Below, piece by piece: positions 1 to 6,093 of a stretch of DNA of 6,202 nucleotides. Positions within the stretch are counted from its first letter, which is position 1. Each line of letters opens with the position of its first letter. Both the position numbers and the translations under genes were made by a program. A model generated the notes under the pieces. The model was given only the letters and a program-made list of their open reading frames with translations, ran no database searches and had not been told where the DNA came from. Source of the DNA: an uncultured Saprospiraceae bacterium (GTDB lineage Bacteria > Bacteroidota > Bacteroidia > Chitinophagales > Saprospiraceae); assembly GCA_937921525.1 (NCBI GenBank), contig CAKZUM010000709.1, forward strand, positions 1 through 6,202, in the 5' to 3' direction.

Positions 1-1
1 T

Positions 2-21
2 AGAAGTTATTAGCTTCTTTT
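2..21 (+). terminator. Possible weak terminator hairpin at the left edge
   Basis: AGAAGTT (2-8) can pair with AGCTTCT (12-18), with one G-T wobble and a three-base loop, and a short T run continues to 21. It could end a gene lying left of the window, but the stem is short and AT-rich and no upstream gene is visible to support it. Confidence 0.25.
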
Positions 22-54
22 CCTTAATTTACGGACTTATAATAAAACAAAAGA

Positions 55-795
55 ATGGCATACGAGCAGAAACCAATCGTTTTTTTTGATTTGGAAACAA
101 CAGGGGTTAGTATTACAAAAGATCGAATTGTTCAAATAGGAGCAATCAAAGTATTTCCAAATGGTCTACAGGAGGAAAAAAATGTAGTGGTGAATCCTAC
201 CATACCGATTCCAGCAGGTGCATCTGCTGTGCATGGCATTACGGATGATGAAGTAAAAGACAAACCGAAATTTAAGCAAATTGCTAGGAGTTTCTCGGTG
301 TGGCTTAGTGGTTGTGATTTAGCAGGCTACAATTCAGATAACTTCGATATTCCTTTATTGATTGAAGAATTCAATAGGGTAGGGATTGCCTTTCCAGAAC
401 CAGACACCCACTTCATTGATGTTTTAAAAATCGAACGTAAAGTGAATGGGCATACATTAGGGGCGACCTATGAGCGATATACGGGTGAAAAGTTAGAGGG
501 CGCACATGATGCTTTAATTGACATCTATGCCACTATTAAAATATTTCACAAGCAATTAGAACTAAATCCATTACTCCCTTCTGACCCTGCCGAGGTAGAG
601 GCCTTTTGTCAAGGGGATAATAAGCGGGTAGATTTTGCTGGAAAATTATATGAGAAGGAGGGGCAGGTATACTGGCGTTTTGGAAAACATAAAAATAAGT
701 TGGTGACAAAGACAGCGGAGTATGGAAAATGGGTGCTTGGTTCTGATTTTCCAGAGGAGACGAAAAAACATCTTCGGAGAATTTTGGGGGTGTAA
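55..795 (+). CDS. DEDDh-family 3'-5' exonuclease (DnaQ/ExoX-like)
   Basis: This 246-residue protein is predicted to remove nucleotides from DNA 3' ends by a two-metal mechanism in the cytoplasm, as in the DnaQ/ExoX family used in repair or proofreading. All catalytic motifs are visible. Exo I is DLETTG with D12 and E14. Exo II is NSDNFD with D98. Exo III is HDALID with H151 and D156, the H-x4-D spacing that defines DEDDh enzymes. The nuclease domain spans about residues 7-168. A linker leads to a small C-terminal module (about 192-244) containing WRFGKHKNK, YGKWVL and DFPEETKK, which resembles the C-terminal domain seen in ExoX-like exonucleases. It lacks polymerase and BRCT/UvrC domains, so it is a stand-alone exonuclease and not PolC or a DNA polymerase III epsilon fusion. 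The ATG at 55 is preceded by an A-rich stretch with no Shine-Dalgarno, normal for Bacteroidota. The next gene starts 19 bases after the stop, so the two may be cotranscribed. The biological substrate cannot be told from sequence. Confidence 0.9.
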   Translation: MAYEQKPIVFFDLETTGVSITKDRIVQIGAIKVFPNGLQEEKNVVVNPTIPIPAGASAVHGITDDEVKDKPKFKQIARSFSVWLSGCDLAGYNSDNFDIPLLIEEFNRVGIAFPEPDTHFIDVLKIERKVNGHTLGATYERYTGEKLEGAHDALIDIYATIKIFHKQLELNPLLPSDPAEVEAFCQGDNKRVDFAGKLYEKEGQVYWRFGKHKNKLVTKTAEYGKWVLGSDFPEETKKHLRRILGV

Positions 796-814
796 AATTA
801 AACTTTCAACTACT

Positions 815-2893
815 ATGTCATTTCAACAAAAATATACCAATCTAGGATATTTATTTATTTTCATACTAATCTTCTCTTCATGCTATACTAAGCCTTCTAA
901 AATTGTGCCTTCCAAAGAGGTATTTTCTGCAAAAGACTTTCCCAATATTTTAAACTACAAAGGCGTTCCAGATTCTGCATTTGATAGATCTGTTTATGCT
1001 TATTCCGATTTAGGCGCATGGCACGGATATTCAATGCCTGATAAGACAGACCAAAACTTATTAGGTAGTTTTATTGGGCCATATATCATGACCCAAGACA
1101 ATGGTATTTGGTTGAGTGAAGCATTAAGTACTTTAGAAATTGTAAATGAAAAGAACGGACAAGTAATAGATTTTTCCAAGGCGACGATCCTTGCAAATAA
1201 TTCCTATCCAAATCAATTGACTCAAGTACTGGAAATACAAAATCCAAGTTTGCTACTAGAGACTAATTTGATTTTTATTAGCAATAGAACGGCTTTGATA
1301 AAAGTAAGCCTCACAAACAAATCAAAGGAGAAAGATCTAGAGATTGCGGTACAATGGCGTGGTAATAGTTTTTTAGAAGCAGTTGGATTTTCTAAAAAAG
1401 AGCTAGGCATACAAATAGATTTTGGAAAGAATAAACATATTGGTTGGATTTCCACTCCTACCTTTAAAGAGGCTAACATTGAAATAAAAAACAAAGACTA
1501 TAGCATTCAAGCACAGCCTAAAGTACTGAAGCCAGACGAGACAGTAGATACATATATAACGCAGACTTTTTGTTTTTCCGAACAAGAAAAGCAAAAGGAG
1601 TTAATTAAAATTACAAATGCATTTGACAAGCCATCTATAGTTTTTGAAGAAAAAGAGGCCACTTGGAATAAGGAAATTAACGCAATCCTATCCAAGTCAC
1701 GTAAATCTTTTAAAACAACTGCTCACCAAAGGATAGCTGTAAAGTGTTTGCAAACCCTTAAAACAAATTGGAAAAGTGCAGCAGGCTTTTTAAAACACGA
1801 TGGTCTTTTCCCTAGTTACAATTATGAATGGTTCAACGGATTTTGGTCTTGGGATAGTTGGAAACATGCAGTAGCAATTGCGCCTTTCAATCCTGAATTA
1901 GCACAAAATCAAATTCGAGCAATGTATGACTTTCAAGATGAAATGGGTATGATTGCTGATTGCGTGTATAGAGACACCATCATAGAAAATCATAACTGGA
2001 GAGATACAAAGCCTCCTTTATCTGCTTGGGCTACATGGGAGGTATTTCAGCATTCTAGAGATGAGACATTCCTAAAAGAACTATTTCCGAAAATAAAAAA
2101 ATATCATCAATGGTGGTATAAATATAGAGACATAGACAAAAACGGCCTCTGTGAATATGGTTCAACAGATAACACCCTAATCGCTGCTAAGTGGGAAAGT
2201 GGAATGGATAATGCTGTCCGTTTTGATGATACCAAAATGATTCCAAATCAATGGCAAGGTGGTTCTATGAACCGAGAAAGTGTAGACTTAAATGCCTATC
2301 TATTTGCAGAGAAAAAGTACTTATCAAAGATTGCCGCTTATCTTGGAAAAGCGAGAGAGGCACAAGTTTACCAAGAGGCAGCACTACAACTACAAAGTAG
2401 TATTCATAAAATGTTTTATGATGACGAAAGCGCTTGGTATTATGATATAGATTTAGAAACTAAAGAACACCTAAAGGTATATGGTGCCGAAGGTTGGATT
2501 CCATTATGGACTAAAGCTGCTACCAAAGAACAGGCTGCAAAAGTACGTAACACAATGCTAGATACGACTAAATTTTTTACCTATATCCCATTCCCAACAT
2601 TGGCGGCGGACCACCCAAAGTTTAAACCCCAAAATGGTTATTGGCGTGGACCTGTATGGTTAGATCAAGCCTATTTCGCTATTCAAGGTTTAAGGAATTA
2701 TGGCTATGAGGAAGATGCGATCAAAAGCACTCATCATCTTTTTGAACGATTGGAAGGATTGAAAGATAGTGATTTACCTATACGAGAGAACTATCATCCT
2801 TTGACAGGGGAGGGGATGGAGTCTCAGCATTTTAGTTGGTCTGCAGCTCATTTGTTAATGTTGTTGGAAGAGACTGAGGGATTAGAACATTGA
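815..2893 (+). CDS. Periplasmic lipoprotein glycoside hydrolase, GH63/YgjK-like
   Basis: This 692-residue protein is a probable exo-acting alpha-glucosidase, anchored by lipid and facing the periplasm. The N-terminus has a positively charged/polar start, a hydrophobic stretch (residues 10-20) and a lipobox IFSSC, so C23 is the likely lipidated residue. That signal decides the start at 815. An in-frame ATG at 722 would add 31 residues, overlap the exonuclease and bury the signal peptide. Residues about 24-300 should be the N-terminal beta-sandwich, and about 300-690 the (alpha/alpha)6 barrel. Barrel motifs match GH63 relatives of E. coli YgjK: GFWSWDSWKHA (342-352), KPPLSAW (from 399), ESGMDNAVRFDD (from 461), GYWRGPVW (608-615) and IRENYHPLTG. 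By analogy with YgjK, D465 (in SGMDN) would be the general acid and E658 (in RENY) the general base. Length is a little below YgjK (about 780). The substrate is not determined: bacterial GH63-like enzymes act on different alpha-glucosides or mannosyl compounds. No SusC/SusD pair is adjacent. Confidence 0.82.
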   Translation: MSFQQKYTNLGYLFIFILIFSSCYTKPSKIVPSKEVFSAKDFPNILNYKGVPDSAFDRSVYAYSDLGAWHGYSMPDKTDQNLLGSFIGPYIMTQDNGIWLSEALSTLEIVNEKNGQVIDFSKATILANNSYPNQLTQVLEIQNPSLLLETNLIFISNRTALIKVSLTNKSKEKDLEIAVQWRGNSFLEAVGFSKKELGIQIDFGKNKHIGWISTPTFKEANIEIKNKDYSIQAQPKVLKPDETVDTYITQTFCFSEQEKQKELIKITNAFDKPSIVFEEKEATWNKEINAILSKSRKSFKTTAHQRIAVKCLQTLKTNWKSAAGFLKHDGLFPSYNYEWFNGFWSWDSWKHAVAIAPFNPELAQNQIRAMYDFQDEMGMIADCVYRDTIIENHNWRDTKPPLSAWATWEVFQHSRDETFLKELFPKIKKYHQWWYKYRDIDKNGLCEYGSTDNTLIAAKWESGMDNAVRFDDTKMIPNQWQGGSMNRESVDLNAYLFAEKKYLSKIAAYLGKAREAQVYQEAALQLQSSIHKMFYDDESAWYYDIDLETKEHLKVYGAEGWIPLWTKAATKEQAAKVRNTMLDTTKFFTYIPFPTLAADHPKFKPQNGYWRGPVWLDQAYFAIQGLRNYGYEEDAIKSTHHLFERLEGLKDSDLPIRENYHPLTGEGMESQHFSWSAAHLLMLLEETEGLEH

Positions 2894-2969
2894 GGCATTG
2901 AGAAGAAAAAAATCTTTCTGACTAATTAGGGCGAACGAAAAGTCGTTTTTATAATATCCATTAGTGGAA

Positions 2970-2986
2970 GAAAGTTACAAACTTTC
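2970..2986. repeat. Nested hairpin 1 (GAAAGTT / AACTTTC)
   Basis: A perfect 7-bp stem, GAAAGTT (2970-2976) with AACTTTC (2980-2986), closes on the loop ACA. It shares the nine-base core GTTACAAAC with the hairpin 22 bases further on, suggesting two versions of one palindromic unit inside the larger inverted-repeat element. Confidence 0.6.
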
Positions 2987-2995
2987 AAAATATTA

Positions 2996-3018
2996 GGTTG
3001 AAGTTACAAACTTCAACC
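2996..3018. repeat. Nested hairpin 2 (GGTTGAAGTT / AACTTCAACC)
   Basis: A perfect 10-bp stem, GGTTGAAGTT (2996-3005) with AACTTCAACC (3009-3018), closes on the loop ACA. It is the longer and more stable of the two related palindromes. Short hairpins of this style resemble REP-type units, but no REP-associated transposase lies in the window and no T run follows, so it is not a classic terminator. Confidence 0.65.
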
Positions 3019-3112
3019 ATCGACCCAAACATTTTCCAATGAATTACATATTACGATTTTGACTTTTCGTTTGCCCTATTACCCAAAATAAAAATTAGAA
3101 CGGCTCAAAATA

Positions 3113-4498
3113 ATGAACGAACAAATAATCAACGCCTTACAAAGAGCAATAGGCGTTAAAAAAGTTTTGTTAGGAGCAGACGTGTCTTCCCGTTACGAAC
3201 ATATCTGGACAATGGATGTGCCTTTAAATGCAATGGCAGTAGTGCTACCCTCGACTACAACAGAGGTTTCTGCTATTATGAAAATATGTTATGCGCATGA
3301 CCAACCCGTAGTTGTGCATGGCGGATTAACAAATTTGGTGGGCAGCACTAAAACCCAATCCAACGAAGTAGTCATTTCTACAGAACGCCTAAATCAGATT
3401 GAAGAAGTAGATGCTGGCAGTCGAACTATGGTAGTACAAGCAGGCGTGATCTTAGAGACAATCCAACAAAAGGCTAAGGATAAAGAATTACTATTTCCAT
3501 TAAATTTTGGTGCAAAAGGTTCTGCGCAAATTGGCGGCATCATATCTACTAATGCTGGCGGATTACGAGTATTCAGATATGGGATGACTAGAAATTTAGT
3601 ATTGGGCTTAGAGGTTGTTTTAGCAGATGGGACTATTATCTCTTCTATGAAAAAGATTATTAAAGACAATTCAGGCTATGATCTCAAGCAGTTATTTATT
3701 GGTTCAGAAGGAACTTTAGGTATTATAACGAAGGCTGTTTTAAAATTAGTCGAAGCACCTAAAAGTCGAAATAGTGCTTGGATAGGATTGACCTCCTATA
3801 AGAAAGTTATTCAATTATTAAAGTTTTTAAATAAAGGATTAGCAGGTACTTTAAGTGGCTTCGAGCTAGTCTGGCAATCTACATTTAAGGCATTAACTTC
3901 TCCTCCTGCTTCCGTAAAATCCCCTTTACCATATGATTATCCCTATTATGTACTAGTTGAAACCTTAGGCAGTCATCAACAGAAGGATTTAGAGACCTTA
4001 CAAGCATTATTAGAAACCGCAATGAATGACAAGTTAATCGCTGAGGCAGCAATTGCTTTCACGGAGTCTGATCTAAATTGGTTTTGGCAGATTCGAGAAG
4101 ATGTACACGTTATGATTGGTGCGTGTCAAAATAATCAACAATATGACATTAGTATTCCGATTCCTGAAATTGGAAAATATGTAAAAAAGATCGTTAAGAA
4201 ATTATTTGAAATTCCAGAAGTAAATTTAGTCTATCCACTTGGACATGTTGCAGATGGGAATATTCATTTTTCCATAGGAAAAACCAAACAAAGCAAAAAG
4301 CTAATTCATCAAATCAATAAAACCATCTATAAACCGTTAAAAAAGCTTGGCGGTTCTATTTCTGCGGAACATGGGATAGGGTGGGACAAGAAAACTTATT
4401 TATCCTTTTCTAGAAGTCCAGAAGAAATTTCTTTAATGAAGACATTGAAAAAGAGCATGGATCCTAAAGGGCTTCTAAATAAAGGGAAAGTGATATAA
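3113..4498 (+). CDS. FAD-linked 2-hydroxyacid dehydrogenase (D-2-hydroxyglutarate/glycolate/D-lactate family)
   Basis: This 461-residue flavoprotein should oxidise a D-2-hydroxyacid to the 2-oxoacid with FAD as cofactor. The N-terminal half (about 36-215) is the FAD-binding PCMH fold: VVLPSTTTEV, the pyrophosphate loop HGGLTNLVGS (69-78), GGIISTNAGGLRVFRYG (141-157) and DNSGYDLKQLFIGSEGTLGI (185-204). The C-terminal half (about 220-461) is the FAD-oxidase C domain, with GHVADGNIH (377-385) and SISAEHGIG (415-423). H378, H385 and E419 have the spacing of the metal-binding His/His/Glu set in D-2-hydroxyglutarate dehydrogenase, and H420 follows as the conserved active-site His. The sequence ends right after the usual DPKGLLNKGKV tail, with no fused iron-sulfur domain, and no GlcE/GlcF-like neighbours are present. 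That favours a stand-alone D2HGDH-like or D-lactate dehydrogenase over a glycolate oxidase complex. The exact substrate is uncertain. The ATG is preceded by an A-rich leader without Shine-Dalgarno. Confidence 0.88.
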   Translation: MNEQIINALQRAIGVKKVLLGADVSSRYEHIWTMDVPLNAMAVVLPSTTTEVSAIMKICYAHDQPVVVHGGLTNLVGSTKTQSNEVVISTERLNQIEEVDAGSRTMVVQAGVILETIQQKAKDKELLFPLNFGAKGSAQIGGIISTNAGGLRVFRYGMTRNLVLGLEVVLADGTIISSMKKIIKDNSGYDLKQLFIGSEGTLGIITKAVLKLVEAPKSRNSAWIGLTSYKKVIQLLKFLNKGLAGTLSGFELVWQSTFKALTSPPASVKSPLPYDYPYYVLVETLGSHQQKDLETLQALLETAMNDKLIAEAAIAFTESDLNWFWQIREDVHVMIGACQNNQQYDISIPIPEIGKYVKKIVKKLFEIPEVNLVYPLGHVADGNIHFSIGKTKQSKKLIHQINKTIYKPLKKLGGSISAEHGIGWDKKTYLSFSRSPEEISLMKTLKKSMDPKGLLNKGKVI

Positions 4499-4632
4499 AC
4501 AATAAATAACAAGTTAAATTCGTGACTTAGACTAATTAATATGGTCAATAAAATATCATTCTTTGATAAATTCAGTAGTGTTTCAATTCACAATTCTCCA
4601 TTCAGAATTAAGTCTAGTGTTCAATTAAAAAC

Positions 4633-4674
4633 AAAAATCAAAAGCGACCAGAGGAAGTGTTGATTTTTATTTTT
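4633..4674 (+). terminator. Possible terminator of the dehydrogenase gene
   Basis: AAAAATCAA (4633-4641) pairs perfectly with TTGATTTTT (4660-4668) around an 18-base loop, and the sequence continues with A then a T run. It lies 134 bases beyond the dehydrogenase stop. The stem is AT-rich and the loop long, so it would be weak; no better candidate is visible in this gap. Confidence 0.3.
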
Positions 4675-4698
4675 GTTTAATCGTTTCCATTAGATTTG
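4672..4698 (+). promoter_or_regulatory. Bacteroidota-type promoter for the channel gene
   Basis: TAGATTTG at 4691-4698 is an exact match to the Bacteroidota -7 element TAnnTTTG. TTTG at 4672-4675 is a candidate -33 element. The gap of 15 bases between them is shorter than the usual 17-23, so the upstream box is less certain than the -7 box. Transcription would begin near 4703-4706, giving a leader of about 25 bases before the ATG at 4728. Confidence 0.5.
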
Positions 4699-4727
4699 TC
4701 AAAGAACCAAAATATAAACAGATAAAT

Positions 4728-5792
4728 ATGTTAGACAATATCCTTGATGTTGTACTAAGTTTCTCAGGTACCTTTTTTACCGTCATTACGCTAATCGCTA
4801 TATACTGGCTTACCAAATCCGTATTAGATCGGCAAGCAAAAGGGAAATCAGACTGGGGAATTATTCGTACAATAGTTTTATTTTCCATTGCGTTGACAGG
4901 AATTATTGCCATTATCTTGTCCTTACCAATGAGTGAGTCATTAAGAGGTCAGATAACCAGCTTAATAGGGATCGTGATCTCCGCTGTGTTAGCTTTGAGT
5001 TCAGCCACTTTCATTGGAAACGGACTAGCAGGGGTGATGCTAAGAACGATTAATAGTTTCAAACCAGGTGATTTCATTGCTGTTAATGAGCATTTTGGTA
5101 GGATAACAGAACGGGGTTTATTTCATACCGAAATACAGACGGAAACGAGAGATTTAACCACCTTGCCTAATTTATATTTAGCAACCAATCCCGTAAAAGT
5201 TACGAGACTTTCAGGTACTTTTATTAAAGGAGTTTGTTCACTTGGCTATGACGTCAATCGTCAGAAGGTGGAGAAAGCCTTATTAGATGCAGCAGAAAGA
5301 GCAGGTTTAAAAGATGCTTTTGTTCGGATCACGGAATTAGGAGATTTTTCCATTGTATATACTATTGCAGGTTTGGAAGAAAATGTAAAAACGATATTAA
5401 GTTCTCAATCCCGATTAAATGCCATGATGTTGGATGCATTGCATGACGCCGATATAGAAATAGTATCGCCTAACTTTATGAATCAACGCCAAGTGGGTGA
5501 GACCGTTTTTATTCCTACAAAGCCCCAAAGACACGAGGAAGTCGTACAAACAGACGCCCCAGAGGATAAGATTTTTGATAAAGCAGAGGAAGCCCAAGTA
5601 ATTGAAGAACGTAAAAATTCCTTGTCAGAGGTAGAAGCACAAATCAAACAATGCAATGAAGATTTAAAAAATGCAACAGATGAATCGGAGAAAGAAGCAC
5701 TTACTATACAATTAGAAGGGTATAAGGAAATCAAAGAAAAATTGACAGAAGAAATTGATACAGAGGTGATAGAATTAGATTCTAAAAAATAA
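4728..5792 (+). CDS. MscS-family small-conductance mechanosensitive channel
   Basis: This 354-residue inner-membrane protein should open under membrane tension and release solutes during hypo-osmotic shock. Three hydrophobic segments are seen: TM1 about 11-33, TM2 about 45-66 and TM3 about 75-107. TM3 is the pore helix, with the spaced small residues G81, A86, A89, A93, G97, G99, A101 and G102. It runs directly into FKPGDFIAV (111-119), the signature start of the MscS beta domain. TTLPNLYLATNPV (144-156) and the alpha/beta domain ending IVSPNFMNQR (245-254) follow in the normal order. Beyond this core lies a charged tail of about 85 residues (270-354), rich in Glu and Lys and probably a coiled coil from about 284 to 346. 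With only three membrane segments it is the compact MscS type and not a large MscK-like form. It is probably monocistronic, with its own promoter, and a gene converges from the other side. Confidence 0.88.
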   Translation: MLDNILDVVLSFSGTFFTVITLIAIYWLTKSVLDRQAKGKSDWGIIRTIVLFSIALTGIIAIILSLPMSESLRGQITSLIGIVISAVLALSSATFIGNGLAGVMLRTINSFKPGDFIAVNEHFGRITERGLFHTEIQTETRDLTTLPNLYLATNPVKVTRLSGTFIKGVCSLGYDVNRQKVEKALLDAAERAGLKDAFVRITELGDFSIVYTIAGLEENVKTILSSQSRLNAMMLDALHDADIEIVSPNFMNQRQVGETVFIPTKPQRHEEVVQTDAPEDKIFDKAEEAQVIEERKNSLSEVEAQIKQCNEDLKNATDESEKEALTIQLEGYKEIKEKLTEEIDTEVIELDSKK

Positions 5793-6093
5793 ATTTTGGT
5801 CTTTGCCAGTCTGCATCCGAGGGTAGGGGAAGCACGTTTACTAAACCTTTGAGGTTTAGTAAACGTAGATGAGCAACTTATTCTTTCACCTTTACTACGA
5901 CTTTTATTTTTTGTCATTTTCCATAAAAAGCTTTCTTTTCGCGCATCCATCATTTGCGGTTAGCGGTCTGTATTTTTTTGACGATTCCTTTTTAATAGAA
6001 CCACTACTTAACATAATATATATTATCGGCTTCAATGTGAGTTATCCTAAAACAGTTTGACACTTTATTTGCAATCTTCTGATTATCAAAAGA
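5793..6093. other. Convergent intergenic region
   Basis: This stretch of 301 bases separates the channel gene from a gene on the opposite strand. It contains a perfect 15-bp hairpin (5834-5866) and, at its right edge, a second palindrome. The remainder (about 5867-6072) is T-rich. A 63-codon open frame at 5869-6060 reads as a Phe/Tyr/Ser-rich string with no domain and is best taken as chance. I see no RNA gene or mobile element here. Confidence 0.6.
5834..5866. terminator. Perfect 15-bp hairpin between convergent genes
   Basis: ACGTTTACTAAACCT (5834-5848) pairs base for base with AGGTTTAGTAAACGT (5852-5866) around the loop TTG, 41 bases after the channel stop codon. The position between convergent genes suits a bidirectional transcription end. 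However, no T run follows on either strand, so it may instead be a dispersed palindromic repeat (REP-like) or an mRNA 3'-end stabiliser. Confidence 0.55.

Larger units (their letters stand above)
2927..3078. repeat. MITE-like inverted-repeat element with TA-flanked termini
   Basis: The ends are inverted copies of each other. TAGGGCGAACGAAAAGTC (2927-2944) matches the reverse complement of 3061-3078 at 17 of 18 positions. Inward, TAATAT (2952-2957) again pairs with ATATTA (3048-3053), at exactly the same offset from each end. TGGAA (2965-2969) then has a counterpart, TTCCA (3034-3038), after a one-base shift. If the outermost TA is a target duplication, the element proper begins GGGC and ends GCCC, as expected for a miniature element mobilised by a TA-targeting transposase. 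Two smaller hairpins sit in the middle. There is no coding capacity. A folded transcript could also serve as a transcription end for the hydrolase gene. The MITE interpretation is inference from one copy. Confidence 0.6.
2894..3112. other. Intergenic region between the hydrolase and dehydrogenase genes
   Basis: These 219 bases carry no plausible gene. Most of the space (2927-3078) is one inverted-repeat element with nested hairpins, annotated separately. Outside it remain about 33 bases after the hydrolase stop and 34 bases before the dehydrogenase start. I see no good TAnnTTTG promoter element here, so the promoter of the dehydrogenase gene is not identified. Confidence 0.7.
4499..4727. other. 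Intergenic region upstream of the MscS-type channel gene
   Basis: These 229 bases are AT-rich with no convincing gene. They contain a near-duplicate 12-base motif (TAGTGTTTCAATT at 4576-4588 and TAGTGTTCAATT at 4615-4626, differing by one T), a possible terminator hairpin near 4633-4674 and a likely promoter at 4672-4698. The short repeat could be a binding site pair or chance in AT-rich DNA. Confidence 0.6.

Noticed and set aside
1222..1695. Three overlapping minus-strand open frames within the hydrolase gene
   Set aside because: They lie antisense to the hydrolase gene in its N-terminal domain, show no recognisable motif, and have no separate promoter or spacing.
2894..3112. Possible CRISPR or tandem repeat because of the repeated GTTACAAAC core
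   Set aside because: Only two copies exist. They are palindromes of different stem length without a regular spacer and are nested in a larger inverted repeat; no cas gene is present.
3394..3669. 91-codon minus-strand open frame within the dehydrogenase gene
   Set aside because: It is antisense to the strongly conserved FAD-binding domain and has no domain of its own.
4541..4663. 40-codon open frame in the gap before the channel gene
   Set aside because: It has no recognisable features, ends inside the possible terminator hairpin, and has a composition like the surrounding AT-rich gap. A small protein cannot be excluded but is not supported.
4667..4912. 81-codon minus-strand open frame across the channel gene start
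   Set aside because: It is antisense to TM1 and TM2 of the channel and would run back over the channel promoter; no motif supports it.
55..5792. Whole window as a defence or other multi-gene system
   Set aside because: The exonuclease, glycosidase, dehydrogenase and channel are each typical housekeeping or metabolic types, with separate gaps and at least one separate promoter. No effector, sensor or toxin domain links them.
5483..5953. 156-codon minus-strand open frame
   Set aside because: It runs antisense through the 3' part of the channel gene, whose product has clear MscS motifs. The Ser/Lys-rich product reflects the complement of the Glu/Lys-rich coiled-coil coding sequence.
5869..6060. 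63-codon open frame on the + strand after the hairpin
   Set aside because: The product is a Phe/Tyr/Ser/Ile-rich string typical of T-rich non-coding DNA, with no domain or signal pattern, in a gap between convergent genes. Its ATG lies just beyond the hairpin.
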